Shown here: piece by piece, positions 48,374 through 60,528 of the stretch
Layout of the letters: each line of letters begins with the position of its first letter
Position numbering within the stretch: position 1 is the first letter of the stretch
NCBI RefSeq assembly: GCF_003473485.1
Contig: NC_053042.1
Coordinates: 880,501 to 944,500, forward strand
Source: Medicago truncatula
Lineage: Eukaryota; Streptophyta; Magnoliopsida; Fabales; Fabaceae
Direction: 5' to 3'
Length of the DNA: 64,000 nucleotides
Notes under the pieces: model-generated
What the model saw: only the letters and a program-made list of their open reading frames with translations
The model's database searches: none
What the model was told of the DNA's origin: nothing
Translations under genes and position numbers: made by a program

Positions 48374-48810
48374 TCAAAAAAACAAGATTACAAATCTAGA
48401 CTCTAGAGAATCCATTTTATCATTTATACCTTCTTGCCATAGTTCAACATCCAATGAAGAGAAATCTTCTTTAAGGCTTAATGGGACCTCATCCAATGTA
48501 TATGCCACATAATCGGGTCCATACTCTTTAACAACTCTTGCTCTAGTACCTCTTTGAGGTTCTATAACATCATGTTTGATGTTTTCATCAATATTTTTAG
48601 TTACTGGAATATGATCAGATGTAGTACGCCCACTATTCTTTAATTTAAAGGGGTATTTATATTCATAGAACTTAACATCATTTGATTCTATGACCACTTT
48701 AGTATTTATGCCATAAAAACTATATTCTTTGCTAGCGAGTTTAACTCTCCTATGATCCGAAATCCAAACATAGACCATACAACCCAAAATTCGAAAATAA
48801 GATTAGTTGG
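48374..48810 (-). mobile_element. Ty1/Copia polyprotein fragment (integrase C-term to RT start)
   Basis: The minus strand reads GCMVYVWISDHRRVKLASKE, then KVVIESNDVKFYEYKYPFKL, RARVVKEYGPDYVAYTLDE and SSLDVELWQEGINDKMDSLE. These are the zinc-finger-downstream part of Copia integrase ('GCKAYV..SDHRRVKLDPK'), the variable linker and the start of reverse transcriptase ('W..AI.DE.DS'). The fragment stops where YGI should read IGYG..SKAY, so some sequence has been lost. There is no LTR or RT core nearby. It is an old relic; a related RNase H fragment lies at 51170-51480. Confidence 0.88.
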
Positions 48811-49596
48811 ATTGTCTTTTCTTCAAAATTTCATAAGTAGAAATTTTGTTCTTAGACTTGGGTACTCTATTTAACACAAATATCAATTTTTGTAACAAAA
48901 AATTAACCTGACAAGCATATCACTTATATTTTTTTTTCTTTTCAAAATCGTAGTGTAAAAAATTCAATTTCTGTAACAAAAAATGAGCTTTACAATATCA
49001 GTTATCAACTTCAACGTTAAGATGTCTGGGACAATTCAAAGTTGTGAATGTCGCAAATGTTTAGGGATATGGTTTGGAGTTAGGGTTTAAATTTGGGGAT
49101 ATGCAGTAAGAGTTTGGTATAAGGTTTTGATTGGCATAATTTGAGATTTACATTTTAATATAGTGGGGAAGCAATTTTAAATTTTTTACGTGTTTTTAAA
49201 ATTTCCTAAAATTAGCTTGAACAAAATACTTTATAAAATTCGTTCATTAAATAAAATTCCCTAAATTTACCTATAAAGTTAAAAAAAACCTATTAAGTTT
49301 CCTCATCCAATCACAATCTAAAATATCATGCAATGTGATTTTAACTATTTTCCAAAAATAATCAATTTGATATGATTGAGTATAGTTTAGATGTGCCTGT
49401 ATATTGTTTTTATAGAGATTGTTTTTGTTGGTTTTTTTTAACTCTAACCCGTGAAGTGACAAAGTCAAACTCTAACTATTAGAATTCTGCTCTTTTCCTA
49501 TAAAGAATTGCTCGCTTCCAACCAAACTTCCGAAACGTCCTAAAATTCGTAGGGTTTATGACCTACGTGAGTTAACTCACGCAATATTTTATAACA

Positions 49597-49670
<74 letters not shown>

Positions 49671-50109
49671 AATATTACTTTTATATGAATAGAAGGCAAG
49701 CGAAAAACAAATTGCACCGTTAAACTTTTTTGAATGACAACTAATATTCGGAAAAACAACATTTATAAACCTAAAAGACATAATATTGCTATGCAAAACC
49801 AATCTCATATTACTATTATCAGTAATTGGAGTTGCTTTCCTAAGGATAATACTTCCAGTCTCTAGATGCTAGGCTTCATAATTAGGGCATGTTTGAAGTA
49901 ACCAAATTGGAAACATATATACTTGAAAATTAATTTATGTCTTAGTCCTGAAAGATACTCCTAAAATGTTCTAAGCCACTATATTGGCCATATGAAATTG
50001 ATTTTCTGATATACCATGCTGAAAAGAATATATCTTGTAATTGCCTAATTATTTGGCAAAGACGATGGAAGCGTCATTTAATAAGTTCACGCTGCCTTTG
50101 TTGACATCT
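48811..50109. other. AT-rich intergenic stretch with TA microsatellite
   Basis: A TA run of about 33 units lies at 49602-49668. Otherwise the sequence is AT-rich, with no gene seen. Confidence 0.6.
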
Positions 50110-50480
50110 GTTTCCTTAATTTCTTCATAATTGTTATTTGCATGTTTGTAAAAGGAATGATTTTTTTTTGCCTTGCTAACAAGTACCCTAAACGCATTGT
50201 TTAAGGAATTATGTCTTAAAAATATAAGTTAAACACTTGTTAAAGTCGTTTCCTTAATTTCATAATTGTCATTTGCATGTTTTTAAAAGGAATGCATTTT
50301 TTTTAGGTCTTGCTAACAAGTGCCCTAAGGGCATTGTTTAAGGAACCCACAAAAGGAAATTATGTCTTGAAAGTACAAGTCAAACACTTGTTAAAGTCAT
50401 AATCGTACAATTTTCAACACAAAAGTTGCTACTTTTAGATGCTTAAACAATGCCGTTAGGGCACTTGTTAACATTTTTTT
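50110..50480. repeat. Tandem plus inverted 'aacaagtgccctaa' repeat
   Basis: Two direct copies, 50110-50247 and 50248-50398, share 'gtttccttaatttc', 'ttgctaacaagt.cccta', 'gcattgtttaagga', 'attatgtctt' and 'aaacacttgttaaagtc'. An inverted piece follows at 50434-50480 ('gcttaaacaatgccgttagggcacttgttaaca'), and a weaker echo lies near 50580. It looks like a MITE that duplicated in place. Confidence 0.65.
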
Positions 50481-51169
50481 TATGATAGTTTTACATTGGA
50501 AACTACAATTTTCAAACTTTTAAAAAGTTGAATTCATCACTTTTCACAACTTTCCAACATAATATTTCTATTACTGTTCTCTTAACCAATACCCAATGGC
50601 ACTCTTTAACATTTTCCTTTTTCTATTTATTGAAAAAAAAAATGCATTTTTTTTTTTATGACTAAACTATCTCTCAAATGAGCGATACCAAAAATCAAAC
50701 TCGAATTCTTGTTTTGAAAGAAAATCATTTTGCAAACTCTTCAAATACCATGTTGTAAAGGAATGCATCTCTTGTTTAAATATTTTGTTAAATGTTTTAT
50801 TTATTTATTATATTTCAATATAATTATGTGGACTTGTATATTTTTATTAATGCGAATATATTTTCATAAGGATTAATTGATTGATTGGAAGGTAGTTACA
50901 AGTATACATAAAGTTGGTGTTAGTTAAATGCATAACCTAACTAACTAACTCAACGCTCAAAAAGTTAATAGTAGTTAAGTCAACTAACTAAACTAACTAT
51001 AGTAAGGTCTAGTTCCTAGTTAACTAACTTCATCATCTCTATATTTTCACATTGTAATTGCTTCTATATTTCAACAAGCTAAGGCCTAAAAATATCCAGG
51101 AGGCCTAGCTTAAGAATGAAACAGTAAAAAATTGTTGAATGTAGAGCCTTTCTTAGAATATTTATTGTA
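50481..51169. other. AT-rich intergenic stretch
   Basis: Bases 50930-51030 hold many 'aactaac' motifs. No gene is seen. Confidence 0.35.
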
Positions 51170-51490
51170 TGACAATGTGACACACTATGTTCAAATGCTT
51201 TGTCCTAACAAATAATTGGAACTTCTGTGCATTTGACTTGCAAGTCTCTAAGAAAATAACTGAGCCATTGTAATTCACATGTGGCTGCCACTAATGTCAT
51301 ATATATTCAGCCTTTAAGGAGGATTTTGAGATTGATTTCTGCTTCTTTGACCTCCAAGAAATCAATGATTGGCCAATAAAAAGAAGTAGTATCTTGTGAC
51401 ATACCTTCTGGTATTTGGGCATCCACCCAAGTATGCATCACTGAACTCAAGTAGCTAGAGTGAATAGCTGTGAGGAAAAAACAAACCGGT
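51170..51490 (-). mobile_element. Ty1/Copia RNase H fragment, degenerate
   Basis: The minus strand reads FYWPIIDFLEVKEAEINLKI in one frame and LISWRSKKQKSISKSSLKAE in another. The latter is the Copia RNase H motif (W-S-K-K-Q-x-x-x-S-x-S-S-x-E-A-E-Y). Downstream, codons for CELQWL and the sequence up to ~51170 continue the domain with frameshifts. It is a pseudogenic piece, perhaps of the same insertion as 48374-48810, since both are on the same strand, but here RNase H lies upstream of integrase in transcript order, so a single simple copy is unlikely. Confidence 0.75.
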
Positions 51491-51871
51491 ACCATGATTC
51501 CCTTTTAAGTAAGTACCTCATATCTTTCTGTGCTGCTTTGAAGTGAGTTGAAGTAGGTTACTATAGAAATTGACCGAGGAAATGTTAATGAGTGCTTTCG
51601 GGATTCTATTCAAGGACTTTAAACGATAAGATTTTATAAAAATATGTGTATACAATTAATTGAAATTTGTATAGTTGACTTTTTAATAAAATAATTTTTA
51701 AATTTAACATCCTTGATGATTTCTTCAGAGATACTCGTTAGATTGAGTAGATTACCCACCAAGTCTATGTATTCAGACACATTTGTGCGTGGCTCATTGT
51801 CACGATTGTGGAGTCTTTGTCTAGTATCCATTGGGCTACTAGATGGTTTTCAGCCTAAGTTACTTGTCTTA

Positions 51872-52254
51872 GGCTTTGTTTGGGAGTTTGGAGGAGAAGG
51901 GAGGGGAGGGCTTTGGGGGTTGGAAATATATAGAAAAATGGACAAAAATTCACATTTTTTGAAAGAACAGATTTTTAAAGAATGGTAAACTAATACTTAT
52001 AATTAATATACTTTTAATTTTAAGAATATTATAACAACATAGATTGAATTTGAAAAATTCATATAAACCCTCCATAACCCCCCAAAACCCTCCCACAATA
52101 CAATTTTTGAGTTCCCCCAAATGAAGGAGATTTTTTACTATGAGTAAAAAATTAACCTCCAAAGCCTTCTCCTCCCAATATCTTTTATTCTTTCCACTTG
52201 CTCCTTCTTTTTTTCCAAAATCCTCCCCTCCCCTCCAAACTCCCAAACAAAGCC
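51872..52254. mobile_element. Tourist-type MITE (PIF/Harbinger), complete
   Basis: The 383-bp element has inverted ends GGCTTTGTTTGGGAGTTTGG and CCAAACTCCCAAACAAAGCC, flanked by TTA at 51869-51871 and 52255-52257. G-rich ends and a TTA duplication define Tourist/PIF-Harbinger MITEs. The complementary arms continue inwards ('aggggagggctttggggg' against 'ccctccataaccccccaaaacc' and neighbours). There is no coding capacity. Confidence 0.88.
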
Positions 52255-52262
52255 TTAGGCAA

Positions 52263-52795
52263 TACTCCCTCCGTCCCTTTTTATAAGGACACTTTACAAA
52301 AAATACAAGTATTAAGAAAAATTGTTGTATGAAATGTGTGTGATTATTACTACCTCCGTCTCTAATTATAAGGTCCTTTTGAAAAATAAGGAAAATTAAG
52401 ATAATTGATATTTGTATTAAATATGTTTGTAATTACTATTGTTTTTACAATTTTATCCTTTAAGAGAGAGAGTTGGTTTATGTTTTCAACATGTTATTTA
52501 TTGCTGATTGAAGAAAAATATGTATAATAAATAGAGGCATGCATGTAAACAAATAATTAATGTACTCCCTCCAGTTCTATATATAAGAAAAGATTCTTTT
52601 TTAGATACATTTAATAATTAATGTATTTAGTCTTCATTGTAAATGGGATACATTAATTATTCAATGTATCTAAAAAAATAATCTTTTCTTATATTTAGGA
52701 CCGGATGGAGTAGTTGGAAATAGCAAAGAGGTCTTATAAAAAGGGACAAAAAAATTTCTCAAAAGAGTCTTATAATTAGGAACGGATGTAGTACT
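52263..52795. mobile_element. Cluster of interleaved Stowaway-type MITEs
   Basis: An inner complete element, 52565-52710, has ends CTCCCTCCAGTTCTATATAT and 'atatttaggaccggatggag' with TA at 52563-52564 and 52711-52712. It sits inside a second, which opens 'tacctccgtctctaattataagg' at 52352 and closes 'cttataattaggaacggatgta' at 52791. A third opens 'ctccctccgtccctttttataagg' at 52265 and has its complement 'cttataaaaagggac' at 52735-52749. The second and third overlap rather than nest cleanly. Confidence 0.75.
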
Positions 52796-52989
52796 GAATT
52801 ACTCTTTGTACATAAATACATTTAATGTTACTTTTCATATTCCAAGATAAATAGATAGTATTAATAAATGGTGTATTTGGAAAAAGAGTAATAAATAAAT
52901 CTAATAATTTACTGTGATTCTTGTATTATTTAAGGACAACTATTCTTTTGTAAATAGTTTTGTAATTAGGGATATAGAGAGTATTATCT

Positions 52990-53300
52990 CACTACAACAT
53001 AATTAAGATATAGTTACAGTTGAAAATTGTTACTAAATGAAGAAAAATGTTCCTAATTAAATTTAGTAACAATTGAACAATTGTTAGGTAAGTTCATGTT
53101 ACTAAAGAGCTATAGTTACATTTTATACAATTATTTGTAACATTAAAAAATTCTCGCAAAATGTTACATTATTGTAACACTTTTTGTATCACCAGTAACA
53201 ATTAAAAAATGTTACATTTAGTTTTTTTTTAAAGTTGTAAAAAGTGTTGCAAAATAATATAGACCAATGAATTGTGAATTTACCAAATTTGTTTTTGCTT
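52990..53300 (+). mobile_element. One end of a CACTA (En/Spm) transposon
   Basis: CACTACAACATAATT at 52990 matches the CACTACAA-type terminal repeat of plant CACTA elements. It is followed by subterminal repeats in both orientations: 'gttactaaat', 'agtaacaatt', 'tgttacatt', 'tgtaacac', 'agtaacaatt', 'tgttacatt'. No opposite terminus was found in the window and no transposase is visible, so the element is deleted or ends beyond what I could align. Confidence 0.6.
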
Positions 53301-56300
53301 AGACTTCATTCATATTTAAATTAACTAGTATTAGAAGATTAAACTCCATTTAGATTTGCAATTCCAAATATATGTTCTCATACAAACATTTGAAATTTGA
53401 TTTCATAATATGGAAATGATATAGAAACACAATTTCAATTACATACTAAAACAATTACAAGTTTTCATCTAATAAATCATGTAAAGGTAAGAAGAAAAAT
53501 GGTAACAAGCCTTCATTATGGAGACATCAGAACTATATATCTAGGTTTTGTTCCTTCTTATTATGTTTTCATTTTCGCACTAAGCGGTGCACATAGCCCT
53601 ACTAGTTTTCGCAACAACAATCTCCTTAGACATGTAATCGTTCAGCCTCTTAAGCTTTCATCACAACAAGTTGACCACGAGGTTGATGAACCTGCAAAAA
53701 ATTGAAAAAACATCCAACTTATAAAATTATATGGATATATTATGTCAAGTGCTTTTCTTTAATTTCACCTCCATGTATAAACCATAGAATTCAACTTACT
53801 AAGCCAAAACCCAACAAAACTAGTAAATAGACACAAGAAAAAACCCAGATATGAGAACAAATGAGATTGGACAAGTCTACAGATGGGAACACCCCAATTG
53901 AATAGTTTTGTGAAGTCTTGAGACAATAAGATTCACATTTAAAGGATCCCAATAATAATAAACCATGATAACAGGCTTGGTTGTTATTGAAAGAAAACAT
54001 GAAATACCTAAGAGACTCTTGTCTTTAGAAAAGAATTTAACTTAAAATAGAGAAATAGACTTGGAATGTTTATGAATTGACATTAAGATGAGAACAACGA
54101 TCCCATGGCACCTTTTAATTTGAATTTTAACAACCGGTTATAAAACCAACAAATTTTATCTTGTCAACTAATCACAATTAAAAACAAGATCGGTAATTAT
54201 TTAACTCTCTATGGAAGATAATATTTTTACTAATCGATAGAACCGTACACATACAGATTCGTATCATTTTTTCTCTTTCCAAAATTACCTTCAACATTCA
54301 ATACAAATAGCACATATAACAAATAGATAAGAGTAAATTTATTATTAAAATAAAAGTGTAACAAACATGATATGAGTATATATATGTTCAATTTTTTTTC
54401 CTTTATCGTTTGAAAAGTGTAACAAACTAAACTAGTTTATCTATATTTACTTTTTCATTATTCCAATACAATATTAAAATAACTTTTTATATAATAAAAA
54501 TTGTTGTTGGTGTCATTAAAAAAAAATAAAAAATTTAGATTATATTTTTTTGATATATTGGTGTCATTGAATTAGATAATCATGGTTAGATTGATTTGTT
54601 ATAATTTGAAAGCAAATAGCTTTTATATTTGTACTTTTAATCAAAATCAAAATTTTATTAGAAAACACCGTTTATAATTTTCAAACGTTATGTCCGTTTT
54701 TTCGCTAGTAATAATAATGACAATAATACTACAAAAATAAAATAATATAATGGCAATGACAATTATAATTCTCTAAAAAAGACAATATATAATAATAATA
54801 ATAACAACAACAATAATAATAAAGTTTGGTGATTAAAATTTAAAAATATATTAATCAACGTTAACCATGCTTAAAGGACAGTTAGTGAGGTAGTATCTCC
54901 ACCACTATCTTTCTTGTTTATGGTATACTTTCTCAGTCTCTCTAGCAAGTACCAACTGTCCGAATGGGAATGACCATTAATTCTGGAATGCAACAGAGCA
55001 GTTGAAGTTATTAAAATTGTGTTAATATTTGGTAGTCATTTGCTATCAGGCAAACAACAAACTTCTTATCTAGAAACCATTCCCTAGTTTTTAATACTCC
55101 AAAATTATTCGGTAGTCACTTGCAATCAAGATACAAACCTACCTAGTCTAATGGTTTTTGCTTGGGACCTGAGAATGCGCTTTTCTTTGAGGTCTTAGGT
55201 TTGACTCTTCCAATATCAATTTAGGTGGGCTGGTTTAGCATATTAAAATAGTACATTCCGTATTACAACATGTGTTCTTTTTATTATATTTTTGCCTCAA
55301 ATTATTTATCATAATACCAATACAAATTTTATTATTACTTTTTTCTATTTTTTTTCCCACTAACATACCCTCATCCCATTTTGCGGTTATTGTTGATTGA
55401 TTGTGAGAAATTGGGCTGGTAGTCTAGCTGAAATGTTTTCTTCTTTGTGATATCTCTGCACCTCCTTGATTTATATAAAAAAAAATTGTACTCTAGTAAT
55501 TATTTAAATATATTTTGTGAAAAATCATTAATAAATCAATCATTATGAAGATTTTGATAAAAAATATTTTTTGATTGGGAATCAAAACAAGATCATATAA
55601 ATGAAAAAAACAAACTCTCTTCTCTTTCTCTCTTGTGAGCCGTCACCAAAACCTTAATTTTATCTCCTTTATCCACCAAAAAGGGATGATTGACCCTAAA
55701 TCACCCCTGTAACTCATTTTTTCTTTCCCTTTTTATTGAAATAAGTGATTTTCACATCTATTTCGTTTTTTATTTTGTGATTTCGTCGTCTTTGTGCAAC
55801 TTGTTTGTCTTTTTTGTTTCGTCCAGATATCTGTTCGGTTCAGATTGTCATATCAACTTTGATCCAGTGCGGATCCAATCAATGACTTTGACGTCATCCA
55901 CGTTGTAGATCCAGAGACATGGGTATTTGCACGTTTTATGCAATTAATATGGATGTTGTGAGTTCGTTTGCAGATTCATCCTTTTGTTTTTAGCGAATTT
56001 ACATTGTATCGATGTACTCTATCAATTTGAATGAATGAATATAATTTATTTTTGTAAAAGAATAAAAATAAACGAAAAATAAAATGACAACGAACGTTAT
56101 AAGAGTTAAAAAACATAATTTTTTTTTTTGTCAAATAGTCTAGTGGATTGAGAAATTCACCTTAAAGATAAATAAGTCCCCACCCCTGCATATATTGTGC
56201 ATTATCCCTGCACATGTTAAAAGACATAATTATACTCCTTAAAAAAAAAAGACATAATTATACTAAAAATAACAATCATTAAAGTCTTCATTGAAATAAA

Positions 56301-56330
56301 ATTACTACTGTACTTAAAACCATGGACCAT
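53301..56330. other. AT-rich intergenic region with dispersed repeat
   Basis: No gene is seen. Bases about 54850-55090 ('gacagttagtgaggtagtatctcc...ttcttgtttatggtatactttctcagtctctct...aaccattccctag') have a related copy at 60640-60840. Bases about 55620-56050 ('tttatccaccaaaaaggg...gatgtactctatcaatttgaatg') have an inverted relative at about 59225-59720. Together these suggest an old mobile element of unknown class present in opposite orientations. Confidence 0.5.
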
Positions 56331-56340
56331 CTATAAATGA
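56331..56340 (+). promoter_or_regulatory. Candidate TATA box of the BURP gene
   Basis: CTATAAATGA lies about 75 bp upstream of the proposed ATG at 56414, a normal distance for a plant TATA box with a short leader. In such AT-rich DNA the match could be chance. Confidence 0.35.
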
Positions 56341-56413
56341 TGTGTAAGGCCACTTAGGGATCTTCATTCTATCTTGTTTTCAGTTCCTTTACTTCTGAAT
56401 CTTTGTTTCCACT

Positions 56414-57574
56414 ATGAAGTCTACTTATGTAATCCATCTTTATCTCACTCAATGTAAGCACCAATTTCCCAACTATATTTCATCATGTACCGAACATTTC
56501 TCCCACTTATTCTTTAACTCTTAATTCCTTTTTATGTATTAATTAATCAATAAATATTAAAATATGATAAATGTTGTATTGCAGCTTGCACTTGTAGCAA
56601 CCCATGCTGCATTACCCCCTGAATTGTACTGGAGGTCCAAACTTCCAACAACTCAAATGCCAAAAGCCATCATAGATCTTCTTCACCCTGGTTAGTACAT
56701 AGTACTATCTTAGTTTCTATTTAATTATCAATTTGTTTTCAAGAAAAACAAATTTCAATTTTTTTCCTTCTAATTACTGGTTATATCTTTACTAATATCA
56801 ATTATTTCTTTAACTTATCGACTTTTTTTTTATATGTAAGAACAAGTGGGGATCTTCTAGTGTCTTGAATGTTTGATTTTGAATGTCAAAATTGAAAATT
56901 GCAAAAAGGGGAAACTTATGGAGCTTGAATGTGGTTATTTTTAATAGGGGGCCAAAATCGCAACTAGTGCAAATTTAGAAGGTCAAAAGTGCGTTTAAGC
57001 CTAGCATATTTAACCCACTTTCATTCATTAATAGAAAATCTAAATGAATTTGTAATGAAATGTAGGCACAGCTAACGGAAAAACAAATGGGAAAAGTGAG
57101 ACCTTGGATGATCCAAATAGATATTTTATGGTTTATGGCAAAGATGCTGCAAGTGAAACACAATTACATGGTGACCCAAATAGATTTTTTATGGTTTATG
57201 GTAAAGATGCTGCAAGTAAAAAACAATTACATGATGATCCAAATAGATTTTTCATGGTTTATGGCAAAGATGATGCAAGTGAAACACAATTTCTACATGA
57301 CAATCCAATTGTGGCCTTGTTCTTCTTGGAAAAAGACTTGCATCTTGGTACAAAATTGAACATGCAATTCAAAAAGACCTCAAATTATGAAGTAACATTT
57401 TTGCCTCGTGAAGTTGCTAATTCCATTCCCTTTTCATCAAACAAAGTGGAAAAAATCCTTAACCACTTTTCCATCAAGCAAGGATCAAAAGAGTCTAAAA
57501 TTGTGAAGAATACCATTATAGTGAGTGTGAAGAAAATGACATCAAAGGAGAGCAAAAGAGTTCGGGTATTATAA
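56414..57574 (+). pseudogene. BURP-domain (USP/RD22-like) gene, truncated and frameshifted
   Basis: Exon 2 (to 56690) encodes THAALPPELYWRSKLPTTQM and KAIIDLLHP, the conserved segment of USP-like BURP proteins; exon 3 (57066-57574) encodes a repeat region, then ALFFLEKDLHLGTKLNMQFK and FLPREVANSIPFSSNKVEKI, the start of the BURP domain. The domain should continue ~150 residues with four Cys-His motifs, but the open frame ends at 57574. Shifting frame near 57515 restores SECEENDIKGEQK, the next conserved BURP block, before homology stops near 57560. The Cys-His motifs are therefore lost. At the 5' end, exon 1 (56414-56453, MKSTYVIHLYLTQ) fits in phase only with the acceptor at 56597; the usual one at 56584 gives the expected LALVATHA peptide but the wrong phase. 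BURP proteins are plant-specific, secreted or wall-associated. A truncated protein of ~213 residues could still be made. Confidence 0.8.
57107..57301 (+). repeat. Threefold 21-residue coding repeat in BURP gene
   Basis: Three consecutive units of 63, 63 and 66 bases encode DPNRYFMVYGKDAASETQLH and close variants (second DPNRFF...SKKQLH, third DPNRFF...DDASETQFLH). They lie between the N-terminal segment and the BURP domain, the region that varies between BURP subfamilies. The units keep frame and mostly differ by few bases, so they arose by tandem duplication within the exon. Confidence 0.92.
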
Positions 57575-59162
57575 TACCTGCATTTAAAATAAGGTACTTT
57601 GTATGATCCATTCTTGTTATTATAATATGAATAATCATCTATAGTTAGTTGATAGGTAAACTAGAGTTAGTAGCTTGGTTAGAAGTTAGTTAGAGTTAGT
57701 TACACAATTAAACTCTCTATATAGGAACACTCATGTATCATTTCATTATCTTTTGTTAAATCTAGTTTACTCTCCTATGAGTCACTATGGGTATCTCCCA
57801 CATGAATACACCTATGCTCTCTTTCTAACTGATCATTATGATCTTTATCCTTGGAATTTCTTGATTACTAACACTTATAATATAAATACATGGAGTTTAG
57901 ATCTCCTCATGAATAATTGTAAAATGGTAATTATTGCCACTTCAAATAAACACTTTGCAAATTGCAAATTCAAACAATTGTTTAATTATTTTATTCGATT
58001 ACTCGTTGTGTATGTCCATGTTCAAGCGACCTAAGTTAAAGCATTGGTCCGGATATAAAAAGACTTAAAAAATTAAATCAAATTTGTCATAGATTTTTCT
58101 TCAGCTAAATTGGCTAGGATTAGAGTCTCATATCCTCCTTGACCTAAGTGTTAAATCTTCTACTCAACAAACCTATTTTTTTATTTTTATAAAGAGAAAT
58201 GATATTTGAACATCTATTTAGTGACAACTTTTATAACAACTTTCTCTCTCATACTCACATTACTTTTTACTTTATCTCTCTATTGCTATGATTTCCGTGC
58301 TAATACCACTTTTTTCTTTGTAAAATATGATTGTCAAATAAGCTATCATCAAATTGGTTGTTCAAATAACACTCCTCTTATACTATGTGTTATTTTTATT
58401 TTATATTAAAAGATCTCCTATAAAATTTGCTTTAGACATTTAAACATTATGCTGACTCTAGTTTGGCGAGACCATTGATAATTGTTTTTACTCGCTCAAA
58501 ATCATTGTAAACTAGTGGCTCTACCGATTTTGTGAACCAATAGAGTCTATGACTTTTTTGTAAAAAAATAATAACTAAGTCATAATCAAATTTAACATAA
58601 TCCAATCCAAAACAAGTGTTTTGGCTCATAATGAGGAAGAAGGAAAACATCATCAAGGGGGCTTAGGTATAAACCTAAACATAGGCAATAGTGAAACCTT
58701 AATATTGCTCTATATGTAGTGTCTTTCTCTTGTCATTATGTCATACAAATGGAACAACCCTACCCTAGTGTGTCCGTTAAGAGTGAAAAAAGGCCAGAGG
58801 AATAAGAGATATTCTTTGTCCAAGGTACTAAAGCACTCAATTACCCAATTCTTCTCAGCTCGTACTTAACATGTGGCTAGGTGTGTCACACCATTCTACG
58901 ACATCCCTTAATTAGGACTTCAACTTTGCCGTTAAATATTCTTTAAATTAATCACTGCTGCAACACCTTGCATCACTCCAGCCTAAAAGCTAAACACTTA
59001 GAAGAAACACATGCAAGTAACAAGTAAGAGCACTTGTGTGCTTGTCCTTAACTAACACTAAATCTACCATTATTTGACTAAACTAAAACTAATTACCTAA
59101 TAACGAGAAAACAACCCAAGTAAAAGAGATTAGATAACTCCAATTGTAAGAGTTAAGAAATA

Positions 59163-59167
<5 letters not shown>
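57575..59167. other. Intergenic region, no gene seen
   Basis: Bases 58195-58385 ('aaatgatatttgaacatc...ggttgttcaaataacactcctc') have inverted ends and resemble a sequence in DPH2 intron 9 (34068-34235, 'gagcaatgttatttgagc'), so a small MITE family is possible. The rest is unassigned. Confidence 0.4.

Positions 59168-59225
<58 letters not shown>
59168..59225 (+). repeat. TA microsatellite
   Basis: About 28 TA units. Confidence 0.97.
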
Positions 59226-59229
<4 letters not shown>

Positions 59230-60272
59230 AATTGATAGAGTACATCGAAAACAAATTTAACATCGCTAAAATCTAAAAGAAGATGAATCTTCAAACAAGC
59301 TTACAAGTTACATCACTCAGGTTAATAACATAAAGTGGAAACGGAAACATGCCTACAAATGTGAAAAAATCAAAGTGACATAAATATCATGTCTCATGAT
59401 CTGTAACATTGATGCTAGAGTCACTGGTTGAATATGTAATTAATCAAAACTTATTTGTCAATTTAAATCAAATGAACATTACAATAAGAGGTTAAACTAA
59501 ACATTGTCGCATCAAGATAAAAAAACAACATTATGTTGCACTCAAACAACAACATCGTGAAAAATACAAAAGAAAATCGAGATATATGGGAAACCACTTA
59601 TTTTGATAAAATGAGAAAACAAAAAGTTGTCTGACCATGAGTGATCTCGGGCCAAAAACGTTTTTGCTCAAAATCACTTCACTCTGGTGGATCAAGGAGG
59701 AAAAAGAAAAGGAGGAGTAGAAGTAAAGTTGAGATAGGGAGGAGGTTAGATTATTGGGATCAATAATTTAATCTATTAATTTATGTAAAACATGCTTAAA
59801 TGACATTTAAGTGAGGTAATATCTCTCTTTTTTCAACAAAGATTCTTTAATTTAAAGTGAATAAGTGTAAAGTAAGAAAATCAAGGGTTGTTATTATAAG
59901 TTTTTATAATTAAAGAGTTTCTAAAGGTGTTGTAGCATCCCAAATCATCAATAAATAACTAAGAAGTTTCCAAAAGAAGGAAGTGCAGCCAAACCCTTCC
60001 TGCACTTCAGAAACTCAACATTTTCCAATTATGTTTCTTTTTCATCACCGATCTTTTTGCTTCCAAGTCATCGATTGAATTTGCAATACATTGAAGTAGA
60101 TTTGTCAATCTGAACGAAAAAACACTGCAACAAGATCAAACACATAACAATGTTGCACCCAAACGAAGAATAAATTAAAATAACTTTGCACTTAGACAAT
60201 GAAAAAAAGGGAAAAATAAATTAAAATAGTAGATCTTTGGAGAAATCGCTTTTAGTTAGATAAAAAAGAAAA
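59226..60272. repeat. Inverted relative of the repeat at 55.6-56.05 kb
   Basis: The complement of 59226-59300 reads 'gcgatgttaaatttgttttcgatgtactctatcaatttt' against 'gcgaatttacattgtatcgatgtactctatcaattt' at 55990-56030. The complement of 59680-59720 shares 'tccaccagagtg / tccaccaaaaag'. A further, weaker relative lies at about 60040-60250. No coding region is seen. Confidence 0.45.
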
Positions 60273-60528
60273 GGCTTAAATATATTTTTGTCCTTTATCT
60301 TTTACTAAAAGTTTATTTTGGTCCTTCAATTTTATTTTTAATCTTTTTAGTCTTCTATCTTTTTAAAAGGATGATATTTTAGTTTTTATTTTGATTAATT
60401 TTGGTATAACAAAAGGATTAAAATAACATCTTTTAAAAAGACAACAGACTAAAACAATTTAAAAAAAAGATATAGGACTAAAACGATTTTTTTAACAAAA
60501 GATAAATGACCAAAGATATATTTATGCC
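60273..60528. mobile_element. Mutator-type MITE, second family member
   Basis: The ends are GGCTTAAATATATTTTTGTC and GACCAAAGATATATTTATGCC, inverted with mismatches. The flanking 9-mers AAAAGAAAA (60264-60272) and AAAATAAAA (60529-60537) differ at one base. The GGCTTAA terminus is shared with the element at 21726-22020. The arms are more diverged, so this copy is older. Confidence 0.7.

Noticed and set aside
53499..53705. 68-codon open frame considered as a small gene
   Set aside because: No signal peptide, cysteine pattern, family similarity or splice context.
58206..58409. Hydrophobic 67-codon open frame considered as a membrane peptide
   Set aside because: AT-rich DNA yields Leu/Phe/Ile-rich frames by chance, and the segment has MITE-like ends.
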